NCBI GenBank assembly: GCA_020152595.1
Contig: JAIGNY010004060.1
Location: 147,501-211,500, forward strand
DNA length: 64,000 bases
Direction of reading: 5' to 3'
DNA from: Chiridota heheva
Lineage: Eukaryota; Echinodermata; Holothuroidea; Apodida; Chiridotidae
The notes beneath the pieces were generated by a model. That model ran no database searches. It was not told the origin of the DNA and worked only from the letters and a program-made list of their open reading frames with translations. Positions 1 through 13,900 of this stretch are shown here, in pieces. Within the stretch, counting starts at the first letter, position 1. Each line of letters starts with the position of its first letter. The position numbers and the translations under genes were made by a program.

Positions 1-3000
1 TTTATATGATCGGTCCCTGGGCATACGTTCTTTTTTCAGCTTTGAATGTCAATAGCTCCAGAAACATCCATACCTGCACAGCACCTTTATATCATTGGTC
101 CCTGGGCATACGTTCCAATTCCAGCTTTGAAAGTCAGTAGCTCAAGAAACATCCATAACTGCACAGCATCTTTATATGATCGGTCCCTGGGCATACGTTT
201 CATTTCCAGCTTGGAATGTCAATAGCTCCAGAAACATCCATACCTGCACAGCACCTTTATATGATTGGTCCCTGGGCATATGTTCCATTTCCAGCTTTGA
301 ATGTCAATAGCTCCAGAAACATCCATAACTGCACAGCATCTTTATATGATCGGTCCCTGGGCATACGTTCCATTTCCAGCTTGGAATGTCAATAGCTCCA
401 GAAACATCCATACCTGCACAGCACCTTTATATGATCGGTCCCTGGGCATACGTTCCATTTCCAGCTTTGAATGTCAATAGCTCCAGAAACATTCATAACT
501 GCACAGCATCTTTATATGATCGGTCCCTGGGCATACGTTCCATTTCCAGCTTTGAATGTCAATAGCTCCAGAAACATCCATACCTGCACAGCACCTTTAT
601 ATGATTGGTCCCTGGGCATACGTTCCATTTCCAGCTTTGAATGTCAATAGCTCCAGAAACATCCATAACTGCACAGCATCTTTATATGATTGGTCCCTGG
701 GCATACGTTTTATTTCCAGCTTTGAATATCAATAGCTCCAGAAACATCATAATTGCACAGCATCTTCATATGATCGGTCCCTGGGCATACGTTCCATTTC
801 CAGCTTTGAATGTCAATAGCTCAAGAAACATCCATAACTGCACAGCATCTTTATATGATTGGTCCCTGGGCATACGTTTTATTTCCAGCTTTGAATGTCA
901 ATAGCTCCAGAAACATTCATAATTGCACAGCATCTTTATATGATTGGTCCCTGGGCATACGTTTTATTTCCAGCTTTGAATGTCAATAGCTCCAGAAACA
1001 TCCATACCTGCACAGCACCTTTATATGATTGGTCCCTGGGCATATGTTTTATTTCCAGCTTTGAATGTCAATAGCTCCAGAAACATTCATAATTGCACAG
1101 CATCTTTATATGATTGGTCCGTGGGCATACGTTTTATTTCCAGCTTTGAATGTCAATAGCTCCAGAAACATTCATAATTGCACAGCATCTTTATATGATT
1201 GGTCCCTGGGCATACGTTCCATTTCCAGCTTTGAATGTCAACAGCTTAAAAAACATCCATAACTGCACAGCATCTTTATATGATTGGTCCCTGGGCATAC
1301 GTTTTATTTCCAGCTTTGAATGTCAATAGCTCCAGAAACATCCATATCTGCACAGCACCTTTATATCATTGGTCCCTGGGCATACGTTCCAATTCCAGCT
1401 TTGAATGTCAGTAGCTCAAGAAACATCCATAACTGCACAGCATCTTTATATGATCGGTCCCTGGGCATACGTTTCATTTCCAGCTTGGAATGCCAATAGC
1501 TCCAGAAACATCCATACCTGCACAGCACCTTTATATGATTGGTCCCTGGGCATACGGTCCATTTCCAGCTTTGAATGTCAATAGCTCCAGAAACATCCAT
1601 AATTGCACAGCACCTTTATATGATTGGTCCCTGGGCATACGGTCCATTTCAAGCTTTGAATGTCAATAGCTCCAGAAACATCCATAACTGCACAGCACCT
1701 TTATATGATTGGTCCCTGGGCATACGGTCCATTTCCAGCTTTGAATGTCAATAGCTCCAGAAACATCCATACCTGCACAGCACCTTTATATGATTGGTCC
1801 CTGGGCATACGGTCCATTTCCAGCTTTGAATGTCAATAGCTCCAGAAACATCCATACCTGCACAGCACCTTTATATGATTGGTCCCTGGGCATACGGTCC
1901 CATTTCCAGCTTTGAATGTCAATAGCTCCAGAAACATCCATACCTGCACAGCACCTTTATATGATTGGTCCCTGGGCATACGGTCCATTTCCAGCTTTGA
2001 ATGTCAATAGCTCCAGAAACATCCATACCTGCACAGCACCTTTATATCATTGGTCCCTGGGCATACGTTCCATTTCCAGCTTTGAATGTCAATAGCTCCA
2101 GAAACATCCATAACTGCACAGCACCTTTATATGATTGGTCCCTGGGCATACGGTCCATTTCCAGCTTTGAATGTCAATAGCTCCAGAAACATCCATACCT
2201 GCACAGCACCTTTATATCATTGGTCCCTGGGCATACGGTCCATTTCCAGCTTTAAATGTCAATAGCTCCAGAAACATCCATAACTGCACAGCACCTTTAT
2301 ATGATTGGTCCCTGGGCATACGGTCCATTTCAAGCTTTGAATGTCAATAGCTCCAGAAACATCCATACCTGCACAGCACCTTTATATGATTGGTCCCTGG
2401 GCATATGTTCCATTTCCAGCTTTGAATGTCAATAGCTCCAGAAACATCCATACCTGCACAGCACCTTTATATGATCGGTCCCTGGGCATACGGTCCATTT
2501 CCAGCTTTGAATGTCAATAGCTCCAGAAACATCCATACCTGCACAGCACCTTTATATGATCGGTCCCTGGGCATACGTTCCATTTCCAGCTTTGAATGTC
2601 AATAGCTCCAGAAACATCCATAACTGCACAGCACCTTTATATGATTGGTCCCTGGGCATACGTTCCATTTCCAGCTTTGAATGTCAATAGCTCAAGAAAC
2701 ATCCATAACTGCACAGCATCTTTATATGATCGGTCCCTGGGCATACGTTTTATTTCCAGCTTTGAATGTCAATAGCTCCAGAAACATTCATAACTGCACA
2801 GCATCTTTATATGATTGGTCCCTGGGCATACGGTCCATTTCCAGCTTTGAATGTCAATAGCTCCAGAAACATCCATACCTGCACAGCACCTTTATATGAT
2901 TGGTCCCTGGGCATACGGTCCATTTCCAGCTTTGAATGTCAATAGCTCCAGAAACATCCATAACTGCACAGCATCTTTATATGATTGGTCCCTGGGCATA

Positions 3001-3146
3001 CGGTCCATTTCCAGCTTTGAATGTCAATAACTCCAGAAACATCCATACCTGCACAGCACCTTTATATGATCGGTCCCTGGGCATACGGTCCATTTCAAGC
3101 TTTGAATGTCAATAGCTCCAGAAACATCCATAACTGCACAGCACTT
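1..3146. repeat. 85-bp satellite array, about 37 copies
   Basis: Head-to-tail copies of an 85-bp unit that starts near TTTATATGATTGGTCCCTGG; the array runs off the left edge. Copies differ at a few positions (GATC or GATT, CGTTCC or CGGTCC, CAGCACC or CAGCATC). In roughly the first 700 bases two variants alternate (tacctgcacagcacc and taactgcacagcatc), so the effective period there is 170 bp. Short open frames on both strands are by-products of the repeat and are not genes. Confidence 0.97.
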
Positions 3147-3164
3147 TCATGATTTTATGACATA

Positions 3165-3460
3165 ACCAACTTGCACTTCTTCCTAAAAACCTTGCTTTGG
3201 CTTAAAGGATTAGTTCAGAGGTCAAGCAAGTTCATATAAAAAACGTTTGAGGGAAAATAATTTAAATAGTAAAAAAATTCAATCCATTCCCTTTTAAATG
3301 CATTAAAGTGAGGACTAGGGCGCCAACCTCCATAGTAGACTTGGTACACCAGTCATTTCTACACAGATAGGACAGAACTTGAATATCTCCTTAACGGAAT
3401 AAGATGCTGAAGTATTTTCTTCACTATATTCTTTCTATTAAAGTCCTCTTTAATATAAGT
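3165..3460. repeat. Fragment of a dispersed foldback element
   Basis: Contains the segments ggattagttcagaggtcaag and atctccttaacggaataag. Both recur, as inverted arms, in the foldback element at 29395-30005. One side is cut off by the antisense LINE tail that begins at about 3461. There is no coding content. Confidence 0.55.
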
Positions 3461-4450
3461 TTGTTTGTTTGTTTGATGATGGCTTAACGGTACCACAACA
3501 ACTAAGGTCAAATTGTGCCTGAGAGGTCAGATCATTCTCGAGGTAGGAAGTAAAGGGAACAGGGGGGAGAATGAGAGAAATTTAAGGACAAAAGGTCAGA
3601 AAGCTGTGATCGTGAGGGGAAGTGCATGGTTGAAACAAGAACAAAGTAGAGAGGGGGTGGAAGAGGAGAATTAAATATGGTCGTAGAGGGAGGCATGATG
3701 AAGGAAGGAGATAATTTTATCCGGGGGATTTTTCTGGAAGAACTCAGCAATTGAGTTGTAGGGAGCGAGGGAAGCTCTGGGAAGGTTGTACAGGGGGCAA
3801 GCAAGAAGAACGTGATGAATTTTGAGGGTGCAATGGCAATTGTTGCAGAGGGTTTGCGGGGAGCCAATAAGGAGGTGGGAGTGGGTGAGATGAATGTGAC
3901 CAATTCTAAGACGGGTAATATGAACGTTGTCAATACGAGAGAGGTTGTTGATGGTGGCTTTGATCCAAATTGTGGGCTGGATGACATGGAGTTTGTTATT
4001 AATTTGGGACTTCCATGAGGTTTGCCAGCGGTCCCGAACATAGGAAGCGATAAGCGGTTTGATGTCAGAGAGGGTTTTGGGAAAAGGGGCAGGGAGAAGG
4101 GTGAGGGCAAGCTTAGCGGCTGCATCAGCCCTGTCATTACCCGGGATGCCAACATGGCTGGGTATCCAGAAGAAAAGAATACTTTTCCTGCAGAAGGTGG
4201 GAGAAAGGAGTTTGCGGAGGAGGAGGTGGCATGTGAGGTTATCCCATTTAAGATTGAGTAAAAAATAAGAACAGCCTTTGAGTCGGAGAAAATAACAAAG
4301 TGGCTGAGCGGGGAGTACTCAATAAAGTTGAGGGCAAGGAGAATGGCCTTAGCCTCAGCTGAAAAGATGGATGAGTAGTCGGGAAGTCTGCTACTGAGGG
4401 TGATGACTTGCTTCACCACTGAATAATCCTTTATAGACACTGCACACATT
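3461..4450 (-). mobile_element. I-clade LINE, 5'-truncated 3' fragment (RNase H end)
   Basis: The minus-strand translation gives the C-terminal RNase H region of an I/Nimb-type non-LTR retrotransposon (FIEYSPLSHFVIFSDSKAV). After frameshifts it continues to a cysteine-rich tail (CNNCHCTLKIHHVLLACP). The same segments occur in the longer plus-strand copy at 56500-60290, including the (GTTT)n tail, seen here in antisense at 3461-3475. The copy is 5'-truncated inside RNase H and is not functional. It lies in or just beyond AP5B1 on the same strand. Confidence 0.85.
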
Positions 4451-4823
4451 CTACAATATTATTTTATTTAATGATAAGCGGTACGATCAATATATGCTAT
4501 GGAAACACATGTTAATTTTGTTATGTTGGGATTAATTAGAACAACATCCCTATACCTGATGCTAAGTAGAGTCAATATACATCAACCATTTCATGCCATG
4601 GCTGTGTATGACCAATACACATTCTTTATGGGAACAACTAAAGGAATCAAGAAAAGGTTTTACTAAGCTCAAATCTGAAATATCCTGCCAATATACAATT
4701 CCAGGTATCATTTTCAGCTTGTGTAATATCCTTATGAATATCAAAATGATGAGGGGCTTAAAAAAAACCAAAACACACAAGAGTGTTCATTTGCAAATAC
4801 ATATACAATACAATTAACTTTAC
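4451..4823. other. Non-coding stretch, AP5B1 intron 8 or flank
   Basis: No convincing exon. A minus-strand open frame with an acceptor-like site near 4700 could be joined in phase to exon 8, but its translation does not resemble AP5B1 and meets a stop near 4562. I regard it as intron. Confidence 0.4.
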
Positions 4824-4952
4824 CCTTTGCAAAATTTCTGATATAAAATGAAGACAAAAAAGTTTATGTCCAACTGGTAGCACGGGGTGAACGGCTAGCT
4901 TCAAAAAATCACAAAACAGGGATATGTCTATGTCACACTTCTCTGTTGCCAA
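4824..4952 (-). CDS. AP5B1: AP5B1 exon 8
   Basis: 129 nt, 43 codons, phase 0 at both ends. The acceptor is tctttcttttcag at 4953 and up, and the donor is AGG|gtaaag. It encodes LATEKCDIDISLFCDFLKL followed by AVHPVLPVGHKLFCLHF, aligning with the human block AAQHPALPPPTHLFYLHC that directly follows the segment matched by exon 7. It lies 5.8 kb from exon 7 because three minisatellites and a hAT element fill the intron. Confidence 0.85.
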
Positions 4953-7900
4953 CTGAAAAGAAAGAGATATTTTAAGTAACTTAATACACAGTAATTTATT
5001 TTCCTCTTTGACATCAATACACAATAATTTTTCTTGTAATATTTTCCTCTTTGGCATCAATATTTACTTCCAAAAAAGGAAAGGAAAAGTCTAATAAAAA
5101 TGTTCTTTTCTGAATTTTGACCATAATTTTTCCAATTGTTTTGTGGTCAGTCATGTGCATCAAATCTCATAAGGGACAAAAACACCAATAACCTACTCCA
5201 AGTCTTATATAGATATCAATTTCTCATTTCTCTTTCATAAGCACTAGCACTGAATGAGTCTTATATAGATATCAATTTCTCATTTCTCTTTCATAAGTAC
5301 TGGCACTGAATGAGTCTTATATAGATATCAATTTCTCATTTCTCTTTCATAAGAACTGGCACTGAATGAGTCTTATATAGATATCAATTTCTCATTTCTC
5401 TTTCATAAGTACTAGCACTGAATGAGTCTTATATAGATATCAATTTCTCATTTCTCTTTCATAAGAACTGGCAATGAATGAGTCTTATATAGATATCAAT
5501 TTCTCATTTCTCTTTCATAAGAACTGGTACTGAATGAGTCTTATATAGATATCAATTTCTCATTTCTCTTTCATAAGTACTGGCACTGAATGAGTCATAT
5601 ATAGATATCAATTTCTCATTTCTCTTTCATTAGTACTAGCACTGAATGAGTCTTATATAGATATACATTTCTCATTCAAAAGTACTGGCACTGAATGAGT
5701 CATATATAGATATCAATTTCTTATTTCTCTTTAATAAGTACTGGCACTGAATGAGTCTTATATAGATATCAATTTCTCATTTCTCTTTCATAAGCACTGG
5801 CACTGAATGAGTCATATATAGATATAAATTTCTTATTTCTCTTTAATAAGTACTAGCACTGAATAAGTCTTATATAGATATCATTTTCTCATTCACAAGT
5901 ACTGGCACTGAATGAGTCTTATATAGATATTAATTTCTCATTTCTCTTTTATAAGTGTTGGCACTGAATGAGTCTTATATAGATATCAATTTCTCATTTA
6001 TCCTTCATAAGTACTGGCACTGAGTGACATCACAGACTCACTCCTGTTGTAAACACCAATGTATCTTATTGGATGCTATTTAGTTTAAAATCTTACTGGT
6101 GAGCTCAATTCATAAAGAGCCCCTTATAAGCAGCTGGTAGGTCGTGGATTCCAATGGGGACATACCAAACACTTCCAAAATGGGTTGTAGGCTACTGCCC
6201 TCTCACTTGTGCTTGGCACAAGGATTTGAAGCAGGCTAATAGTACAGGCATGTTTGTTGCAGGCTAATAGTACAGGCATGTTTGTTGCAGGCTAATAGTA
6301 CAGGCATGTTTGTTGCAGGCTAATAGTACAGGCATGTTTGTTGCAGGCTAATAGTACAGGCATGTTTGTTGCAGGCTAATAGTACAGGCATGTTTGTTGC
6401 AGGCTAATAGTACAAGCATGTTTGTTGCAGGCTTATAGTACAGGCATGTTTTATTGCAGGCTAATAGTACAGGCATGTTTGTTGCAGGCTAATAGTACAG
6501 GCATGTTTGTTGCAGGCTAATAGTACAAGCATGTTTGTTGGCTGCTGCCTTAAAGGTGTGTTGAAGATATTTACCTCCGCCAATGAAGTTGGATAGAGGT
6601 TATGTTTTTGCCTGCATTTGTCATTATATATCTGACGGACTGATAACTGGATTTTATTCAAATTAGGTGTGTGCTTTGTTTACTTACTACTTAAGAAGAA
6701 GTGATTCATATTTGGGATGCACTGGAACATTGGAAGGGCAGATAAGGAGGGATGGGGATGGTTTTTGATGAGATCTGTTAAGACTTAGTTGAAATTTTCC
6801 AATGGAATGTGCTCAACAATAAATTCATGCCCTGAAAGGAAATCCAAACAATTGATTTTTGGCATGAAAGGAAAATCATGGACTGAATCTTGTCTGAAAG
6901 GAACTAAACAATTAATGCTTAGCCTGAATAAAGCTGAAAACAAGGATATGATCTAGGAAGAAACAGTCAGAAGGTATACAACCAAGAAGTGATTTAGCAT
7001 ACAATGGAAAATACTGATTGAAAGTGAGGATGATATTATTTGGGGATAAATATTGGCTGGGTCTAGGATCTCTGAGGCAGATGTATTGGGGATGGGGGTG
7101 AACGAACTGCCAAGCGTGCAGAGGTATGCATTCTACAGAGTGCAGATTTATTGGGGATAGGGGTGAACGAACTGCCATCAAGCATGCCGAGGTGTGCATT
7201 CTACAGAGTGCAGATGTATTGGGGATGGGGGTGAACGAACTGCCAACGTGCAGAGGTATGCATTCTACAGAGTGCAGATTTATTGGGGATGGGGTGAACG
7301 AACTGCCAAGCGTGCAGAGGTATGCATTCTACAGAGTGCAGATTTATTGGGGATGGGGTGAACGAACTGCCAAGCGTGCAGAGGTATGCATTCTACAGAG
7401 TGCAGATTTATTGGGGATGGGGTGAACGAACTGCCAAGCGTGCAGAGGTATGCATTCTACAGAGTGCAGATTTATTGGGGATGGGGTGAACGAACTGCCA
7501 AGCGTGCAAAGGCATGCATTCTACAGAGTGCAGATGTATTGGGGATGGGGTGAACGAACTGCCAAGCGTGCAGAGGTATGCATTCTACAGAGTGCAGATG
7601 TATTGGGGAGGGGGGTGAACGAACTGCCAAGCGTGCAGAGGTATGCATTCTACAGAGTGCAGATGTATTAAGGATGGGGTGAACGAACTGCCAAGTGTGC
7701 AGAGGTATGCATTCTACAGAGTGCAGATGTATTGGGGATGGGGGTAAACAAACTGCCAAGCGTGCAGAGGTATGCATTCTACAAAGTGCAGATTTATTGG
7801 GGATGGGGGTGAACGAACTGCCAAGCGTGCAGAGGTATGCGATTCTACAGAGTGCAGATTTATTGGGGATGGGGTGAACGAACTGCCAAGCGTGCAGAGG

Positions 7901-10900
7901 TGTGCATTCTACAGAGTGCAGATGTATTGGGGATGGGGGTGAACGAACTGCCAAGCGTGCAGAGGTGTGCATTCTACAGAGTGCAGATTTATTGGGGATG
8001 GGGGTGAACAAACTGCCAAGCGTGCAGAGGTATGCATTCTACAGCGTGTAGATTTATAGGGGATGGGGGTGAACGAACTGCCAAGCGTGCAGAGGTATGC
8101 ATTCTACAGAGTGCAGATTTATTGGGGATGGGGGTGAACGAACTGCCAAGCGTGCAGAGGTGTGCATTCTACAGAGTGCAGATTTATTGGGGATGGGGGT
8201 GAACGAACTGCCAAGCGTGCAGAGGTATGCATTCTACAGAGTGCAGATTTATTGGGGATGGGGGTGAAAGAACTGCCAAGCGTGCAGAGGTGTGCATTCT
8301 ACAGAGTGCAGAATTATTGGGGATGGGGGTGAACGAACTGCCAAGTGTGCAGAGGTATTAGGGATGTACCGGATATCCGGTCCGGATTTGGGGAAAAATC
8401 CGGTTCCGGTTCCAGCCGGATTTTTTTCCAAATCCGGCAGGAACCGGATTTTTGGCAATTTTAACAATTGAAGATTTACTTTTTCCTCAATATTTGATTG
8501 TTTAGCTTGTTTATATGTTGCAGGATGTTTTGATTGGAGATGCTTGTGTAAAGGTGAAGTACTAAAGTTCTTTGGCAGGGATCCTGGTTTTCCTCTCCTT
8601 ATTCCTTTTTTGCACAAAATACATTCAGCAAATTCATCAGCTTGATCTTGGACAGTAAAATGTTTCCAAATGAATTAGGATGCCTTGTTCTTTTATGATG
8701 CCTATATTCAGTCTTTCCTCTGTATCACTGTAACTCTAATATGCATAAAACAACACTTCAAACCTCATATATACATGTAGAAAGGAATAGCATGAAATGC
8801 ATTCACATATTGCCTCAAAAAGAACAATAGACCCTTTGTCTTGTAGACTTCCTGTCTGGTCTATGAGTCAGCAGCATCACATTGAGATTGGGATCACTGT
8901 TTTTCTTAAGTATCTTACTTGGCTACAATGAAACTTGAACTTCTGAATGGTAAAATTTAGGTAGTAGGACCAATCCAGATGTCATTGAAATATTGAATGA
9001 TGGCTGAAAGTTTTTAAACATTATCAAATGTTTTGAGATGCAATTATAGTAAAGAGCCTAGGCTACAGCCTGTAGAAGCATGTATAACTTATTATACTTT
9101 TATTAGATGGGGAATTTAATCCCCTGCCCACACCCCTTTCCCTTTGTTTCTTAAGATTATGAGAATTGTTGTAAGCAATGAAAAATCCGGTTCCGGCCGG
9201 ATTTCAACCTGGATCCGGCAAAATCCGGTTCCGGCCGGATCCAAAAATTTGGATCTGGTACATCCCTAAGAGGTATGCATTCTACAGAGTGCAGATTTAT
9301 TGGGGATGGGGGTGAACGAACTGCCAAACGTGCAGAGGTGTGCATTCTACAGAGTGCAGATTTATTGGGGATGGGGGTGAACGAACTGCCAAGCGTGCAG
9401 AGGTATGCATTCTACAGAGTGCAGATTTATTGGGGATGGGGGTGAACGAACTGCCAAGCGTGCAGAGGTATGCATTCTACAGAGTGCAGATGTATTGGGG
9501 ATGGGGGTAAACAAACTGCCAAGCGTGCAGAGGTGTGCATTCTACAGAGTGCAGATTTATTGGGGATGGGGGTGAACGAACTGCCAAGCGTGCAGAGGTA
9601 TGCATTCTACAGAGTGCAGATTTATTGGGGATGGGGGTGAACGAACTGCCAAGCGTGCAGAGGTGTGCATTCTACAGAGTGCAGATTTATTGGGGATGGG
9701 GGTGAACGAACTGCCAAGCGTGCAGAGGTGTGCATTCTACAGAGTGCAGATGTATTGGGGATGGGGGTAAACAAACTGCCAAGCGTGCAGAGATATGCAT
9801 TCTACAGAGTGCAGATTTATTGGGGATGGGGGTAAACGAACTGCCAAGCGTGCAGAGGTATGCATTCTACAGAGTGCAGATTTATTGGGAATGGGGGTGA
9901 ACGAACTGCCAAGCGTGCAGAGGTGTGCATTCTAGAGAGTGCAGATTTGTTGGGGATGGAGGTGAACGAACTGCCAAGCGTGCAGAGATATGCATTCTAC
10001 AGAGTGCAGATTTATTGGGGATGAGGGTGAATGAACTGCCAAGCGAGCAGGGGTATGCATTCTACAGAGTGCAGGTTTATTGGGGATGAACGAACTGCCA
10101 AGCATGCAGAGGTGTGCATTATACAGAGTGCTAAAATTCTAGTTATAAATACCAAGGGCTATGTAGCTTCTAAGTAATACTGGTTTGCAATAATTCCCAC
10201 TTATTTTGCACTAGAGCTTCTTATCTGTATTCCACATATTCATTTGGTTGTTTTTCATCATAGAATTTCACATCAGTTTGATTCACTCAGACAAAGAAGG
10301 TCTGTGATTTCCAAAAGAGGAAAAAGAAAAAAACTGCAACAGGCTCAAATTTGTAGCACAAGATTTTTCAAATAACTTCAAAATTCTTAATCACTTGCTG
10401 TTTTATACTCTCCACTGATCCTTTCAGGTTTAGCAGACATACCATAATGAAAGAAAAGTTCAAACTGTTTGGTACAGTATTAGTATCAAGAGTTATTCAG
10501 CTTCCATTGGTTGATGAGAGTGAGAAGTACCTTTCAGATTTCAAAAATGCATAGACCTCAAATTAAACCGACAGTGGAAGCAGCTTCACTAAAAGTGCAT
10601 CTACAAGTAGAAATGGTTACCATTCTTAATCCAAGAATAAAATGACAAGTTAGAGGAATGATCAATACACATCCATTCACATCTTCAATGCCTATCAATC
10701 TTAGAGTTCAAAATCAGTACCTTCAAGTATAGCAGGATATGGCATAGCAGTAAACTTGTTGTTGACAGTAGATTCCTTGGGATCTGCTTGATAACCTTGA
10801 ATCAAAAAATAAAGTGATTGTTTTGAACTCAGTAAACAACATATGAATATGAAAAATGCTTAAAATTGAGAGAACTCCAAATGGGTCTGCTTCAACAATT

Positions 10901-13900
10901 GACCTTAATTACAAAAAAATTAGCTCTAATAGACTTGCTTTAACAATTGACCTTAATTACACAAAATGAGACCGCTTGTTTGTCACCTACCTCTGAGATG
11001 GAATATCTGGTGATGACACAAATATCCAGAAGTTGACTGCAGCATGCAACAACATCCGGCTCAGACATGAACGCTACTTGGTCTAGGCAGCAGGACAAAG
11101 CCTTGTGAACTTCACGCATGCTGACATGAGCTGGCAAGCTTTGGGTCCGTTTGCTAAACTTGGAAGGGAACAACATCAAGATTGGAAGCTTTAACGGTGG
11201 CATTTACACATTCACTTTAAACACGCAAAATATAAAGGACTGAAGATTACCATATTCGACATAAGGGCCCCCAACATTTTTTTTGACTAATAACATATCC
11301 CAACATCGATATAAATGTCTGTAGATTAATATGTTTCACGTGTTCTATCAAATGCAGCAAATTTACTTGTTGATAATTTTTTTTGCATCTCCTAAATGCA
11401 CTATCGAACCACGGATCATAATTTTTGACATTTTTTTCAGCCACGGTTCTAAAGCATTGTAGATGGATAGTGGAGATGCATAATAAGTTTCTTTAGCATA
11501 ATACATAGATTAATACATACATTCAAAAAAAAAATATGAATCAACAAGAATATTTACAATCGTAGCTGAAAAATGTGAGCTGAAGGCAGAAGCACCCAAG
11601 ATGGCTTTTCTATAGATTTCATTTTTTTTTTTTATGATTGGGGGTGAAACAATTCAAATAACTTACTTCTTTGGTGAGTTTAAACATGTTGGCATGGAAG
11701 GTTTCTGGTAGCATCAATGGTTTAAGAGGTTCCTTCCTCATAGACAGCAGGTCAGTCACCTCTTCTGCATCAAGGTCAGTCACCTGCAGTTTCATCTTGA
11801 GGGCATTTTTGAGGAGGATGGCAAACAGGGTGGTGTAGTTCTGACTAATGTGGGTGCTCTCTAATTGGCACATGGCTAGAAAGTGGTCCAGCTTGTTCAT
11901 CAGCAAACCCTGAAAAAGACCATCACCTCAAAGCAGTGAATTGGTTGTGTCATCAACAATCTTGAATGCTGGACAAAATATTGTTCAAAGCTTAAATGCT
12001 ATTATGACATTACTATTTTGTAACAATTTCAACAGCATTACAATTTTCTGACAATTAATTGCATTTCCTTACAAAAACTTGGCTTTAATGAAGAGTTATT
12101 AAGACAACAACTTTGGCTACCGTCCTAATGTAACAGAACGGAAAGTTCAGCCCAGTACACACCAAACAATAGCTGTGTCTGCATATATATGGTGATGATT
12201 ATCATCTACTCACAGGATGCATTTCTTCAATCTCTCTGAGGCACTCACAAGCCACACCCCTTAACGATCGTTCTGAGCCCTGGCTGACCTTTGAGATGAT
12301 ATCCAGTAAAAAATTGATAAAGTCTGTAAAAACTCTCGGTTGCTGAGCCTGGATGGGAAAAATCAATTTACACTTGTGGTGATAGTATGTTGATACTCAA
12401 CTTCTGAATGATTATTTACAACAAATTATGTAACTGGTGAGACCTAAATCAAGATGCCATTCAAGATACTAGTCCTCTTAAATGCCAGTATACATATAAA
12501 GCTATGTTGACACTCAGACCTATAATCTGATTAAATTTAGACAAATGTCTTAAAAAGTAGCAACCAAAAAAGTGATATTTTCTTTAAAAATGGATAGACT
12601 AAATAAAAGCTTGATGGAATTATGTCCTTTACCCTGTAGTTACAAAGATTCTCGTTTTATATGTTTTATTTATTACCATAAAAAAACATTCTTTTTCAAA
12701 GTTCACCAAGAGCAGTCAACAAGAAAAACACTTAATTTTAGTTCAGTGATGATGTAAAGATCAATGAAAACTACCATGCATGTTATAACATCAACTCTGA
12801 GCATTTCACAGACTGACAGTTTGGAATGTACATGTGTGAAGGATAGTTTCTACGGCACTAAGAAAGCTTCTAGGTAACAATTAACTGACAGGGCTTGCAT
12901 ATAGCACATATAGAGTACATAGAGCTTTTCAAGATTAGTAAGATTTATACCTGCAGATATGAATCTTACATGCATGCTATAAAATAAAAATTCTTACCAG
13001 CTGATCATGAACCAAGAGGATGGTGTTGATAGTGACCAAGATTTGAGATCTTATAAAAAGCATTTGCTTTTCTGAAGGTAACTGATGATAAATATCCGTC
13101 AATGTCCCAACAGCTTGTTCTATACTAAAGGAGCGAGATTAAGGAAAATGAGTGAAGCAAATATCAAATGATCATGAGTGGTGCAGTGGTCAGTCACTGA
13201 ATGCAAGTTATCAATTCACAAATTCCAAAGCAACATATCACAAGAAATTGACAAGATATCATTACTTAAATGATGAATAAGCACAGAGCCACCAGCAGAT
13301 ACTCTCAGGTATGAATGAATAAGGAATTTGAAATAAATGAAGCATATTCATCAAATTTACTTCCAAAACAATTAATTTGAAGTTATCATCTCTAACCTTC
13401 AGGAAACATTGCAATGAAAAGGAACCCGAATACAGCAAATTCATCACACATTTACTGTTCCTTCTCTTATACGTGGCCTCCAGCTCCAGCTTCAGCTTGG
13501 TCAAAGTCTCATGCAATGGCCAAGGTATCAGAGAGGAAAACAGCACTGAAACCATTATCATGTGCCCTTAACAATTAATAAGAAAAATATTAGACTAGAA
13601 CTACCTGTAACCAGAACATCAATGATGCTGGAGCTCAACTTTATCACAAAAATGTTCAAAAGAGTAGTAAAGATGATATCAAAGGAAGATGAAATGAGGA
13701 GTTGCCATTTTCAGGTCAAGTTTTGCATACAAAAATATATTTATGGTCTACCATCGTTTAATAGTATTTTATAAGAAGCAATTTATTCTTTGTAATATTC
13801 CTATTGATTATACTCTAACATTGTACATCCTTTCTTTCAATTAGCTTGTCTGATAATGCGCCAATCATATGATGTGAAACCAAGGATGTACGAACACATC

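Noticed and set aside
3532..4449. 305-codon minus-strand frame as a host gene
   Set aside because: It reads RNase H of an I-clade LINE and then drifts into a wrong frame; it matches 59475-60060.
4562..4780. Minus-strand frame DISDLSLVKPFLDSF as AP5B1 exon 9
   Set aside because: The acceptor and phase are possible, but there is no resemblance to AP5B1 and it ends quickly in a stop.
7077..10132. CRISPR-like array
   Set aside because: Units are contiguous with no unique spacers; this is a eukaryotic minisatellite. The same holds for the other arrays.
13473..13545. Minus-strand open stretch with splice-like borders (LHETLTKLKLELEA) as an AP5B1 exon
   Set aside because: Exons 2 and 3 join in phase without it (AG+T, Ser) as in the human protein; including it breaks the phase with exon 2.
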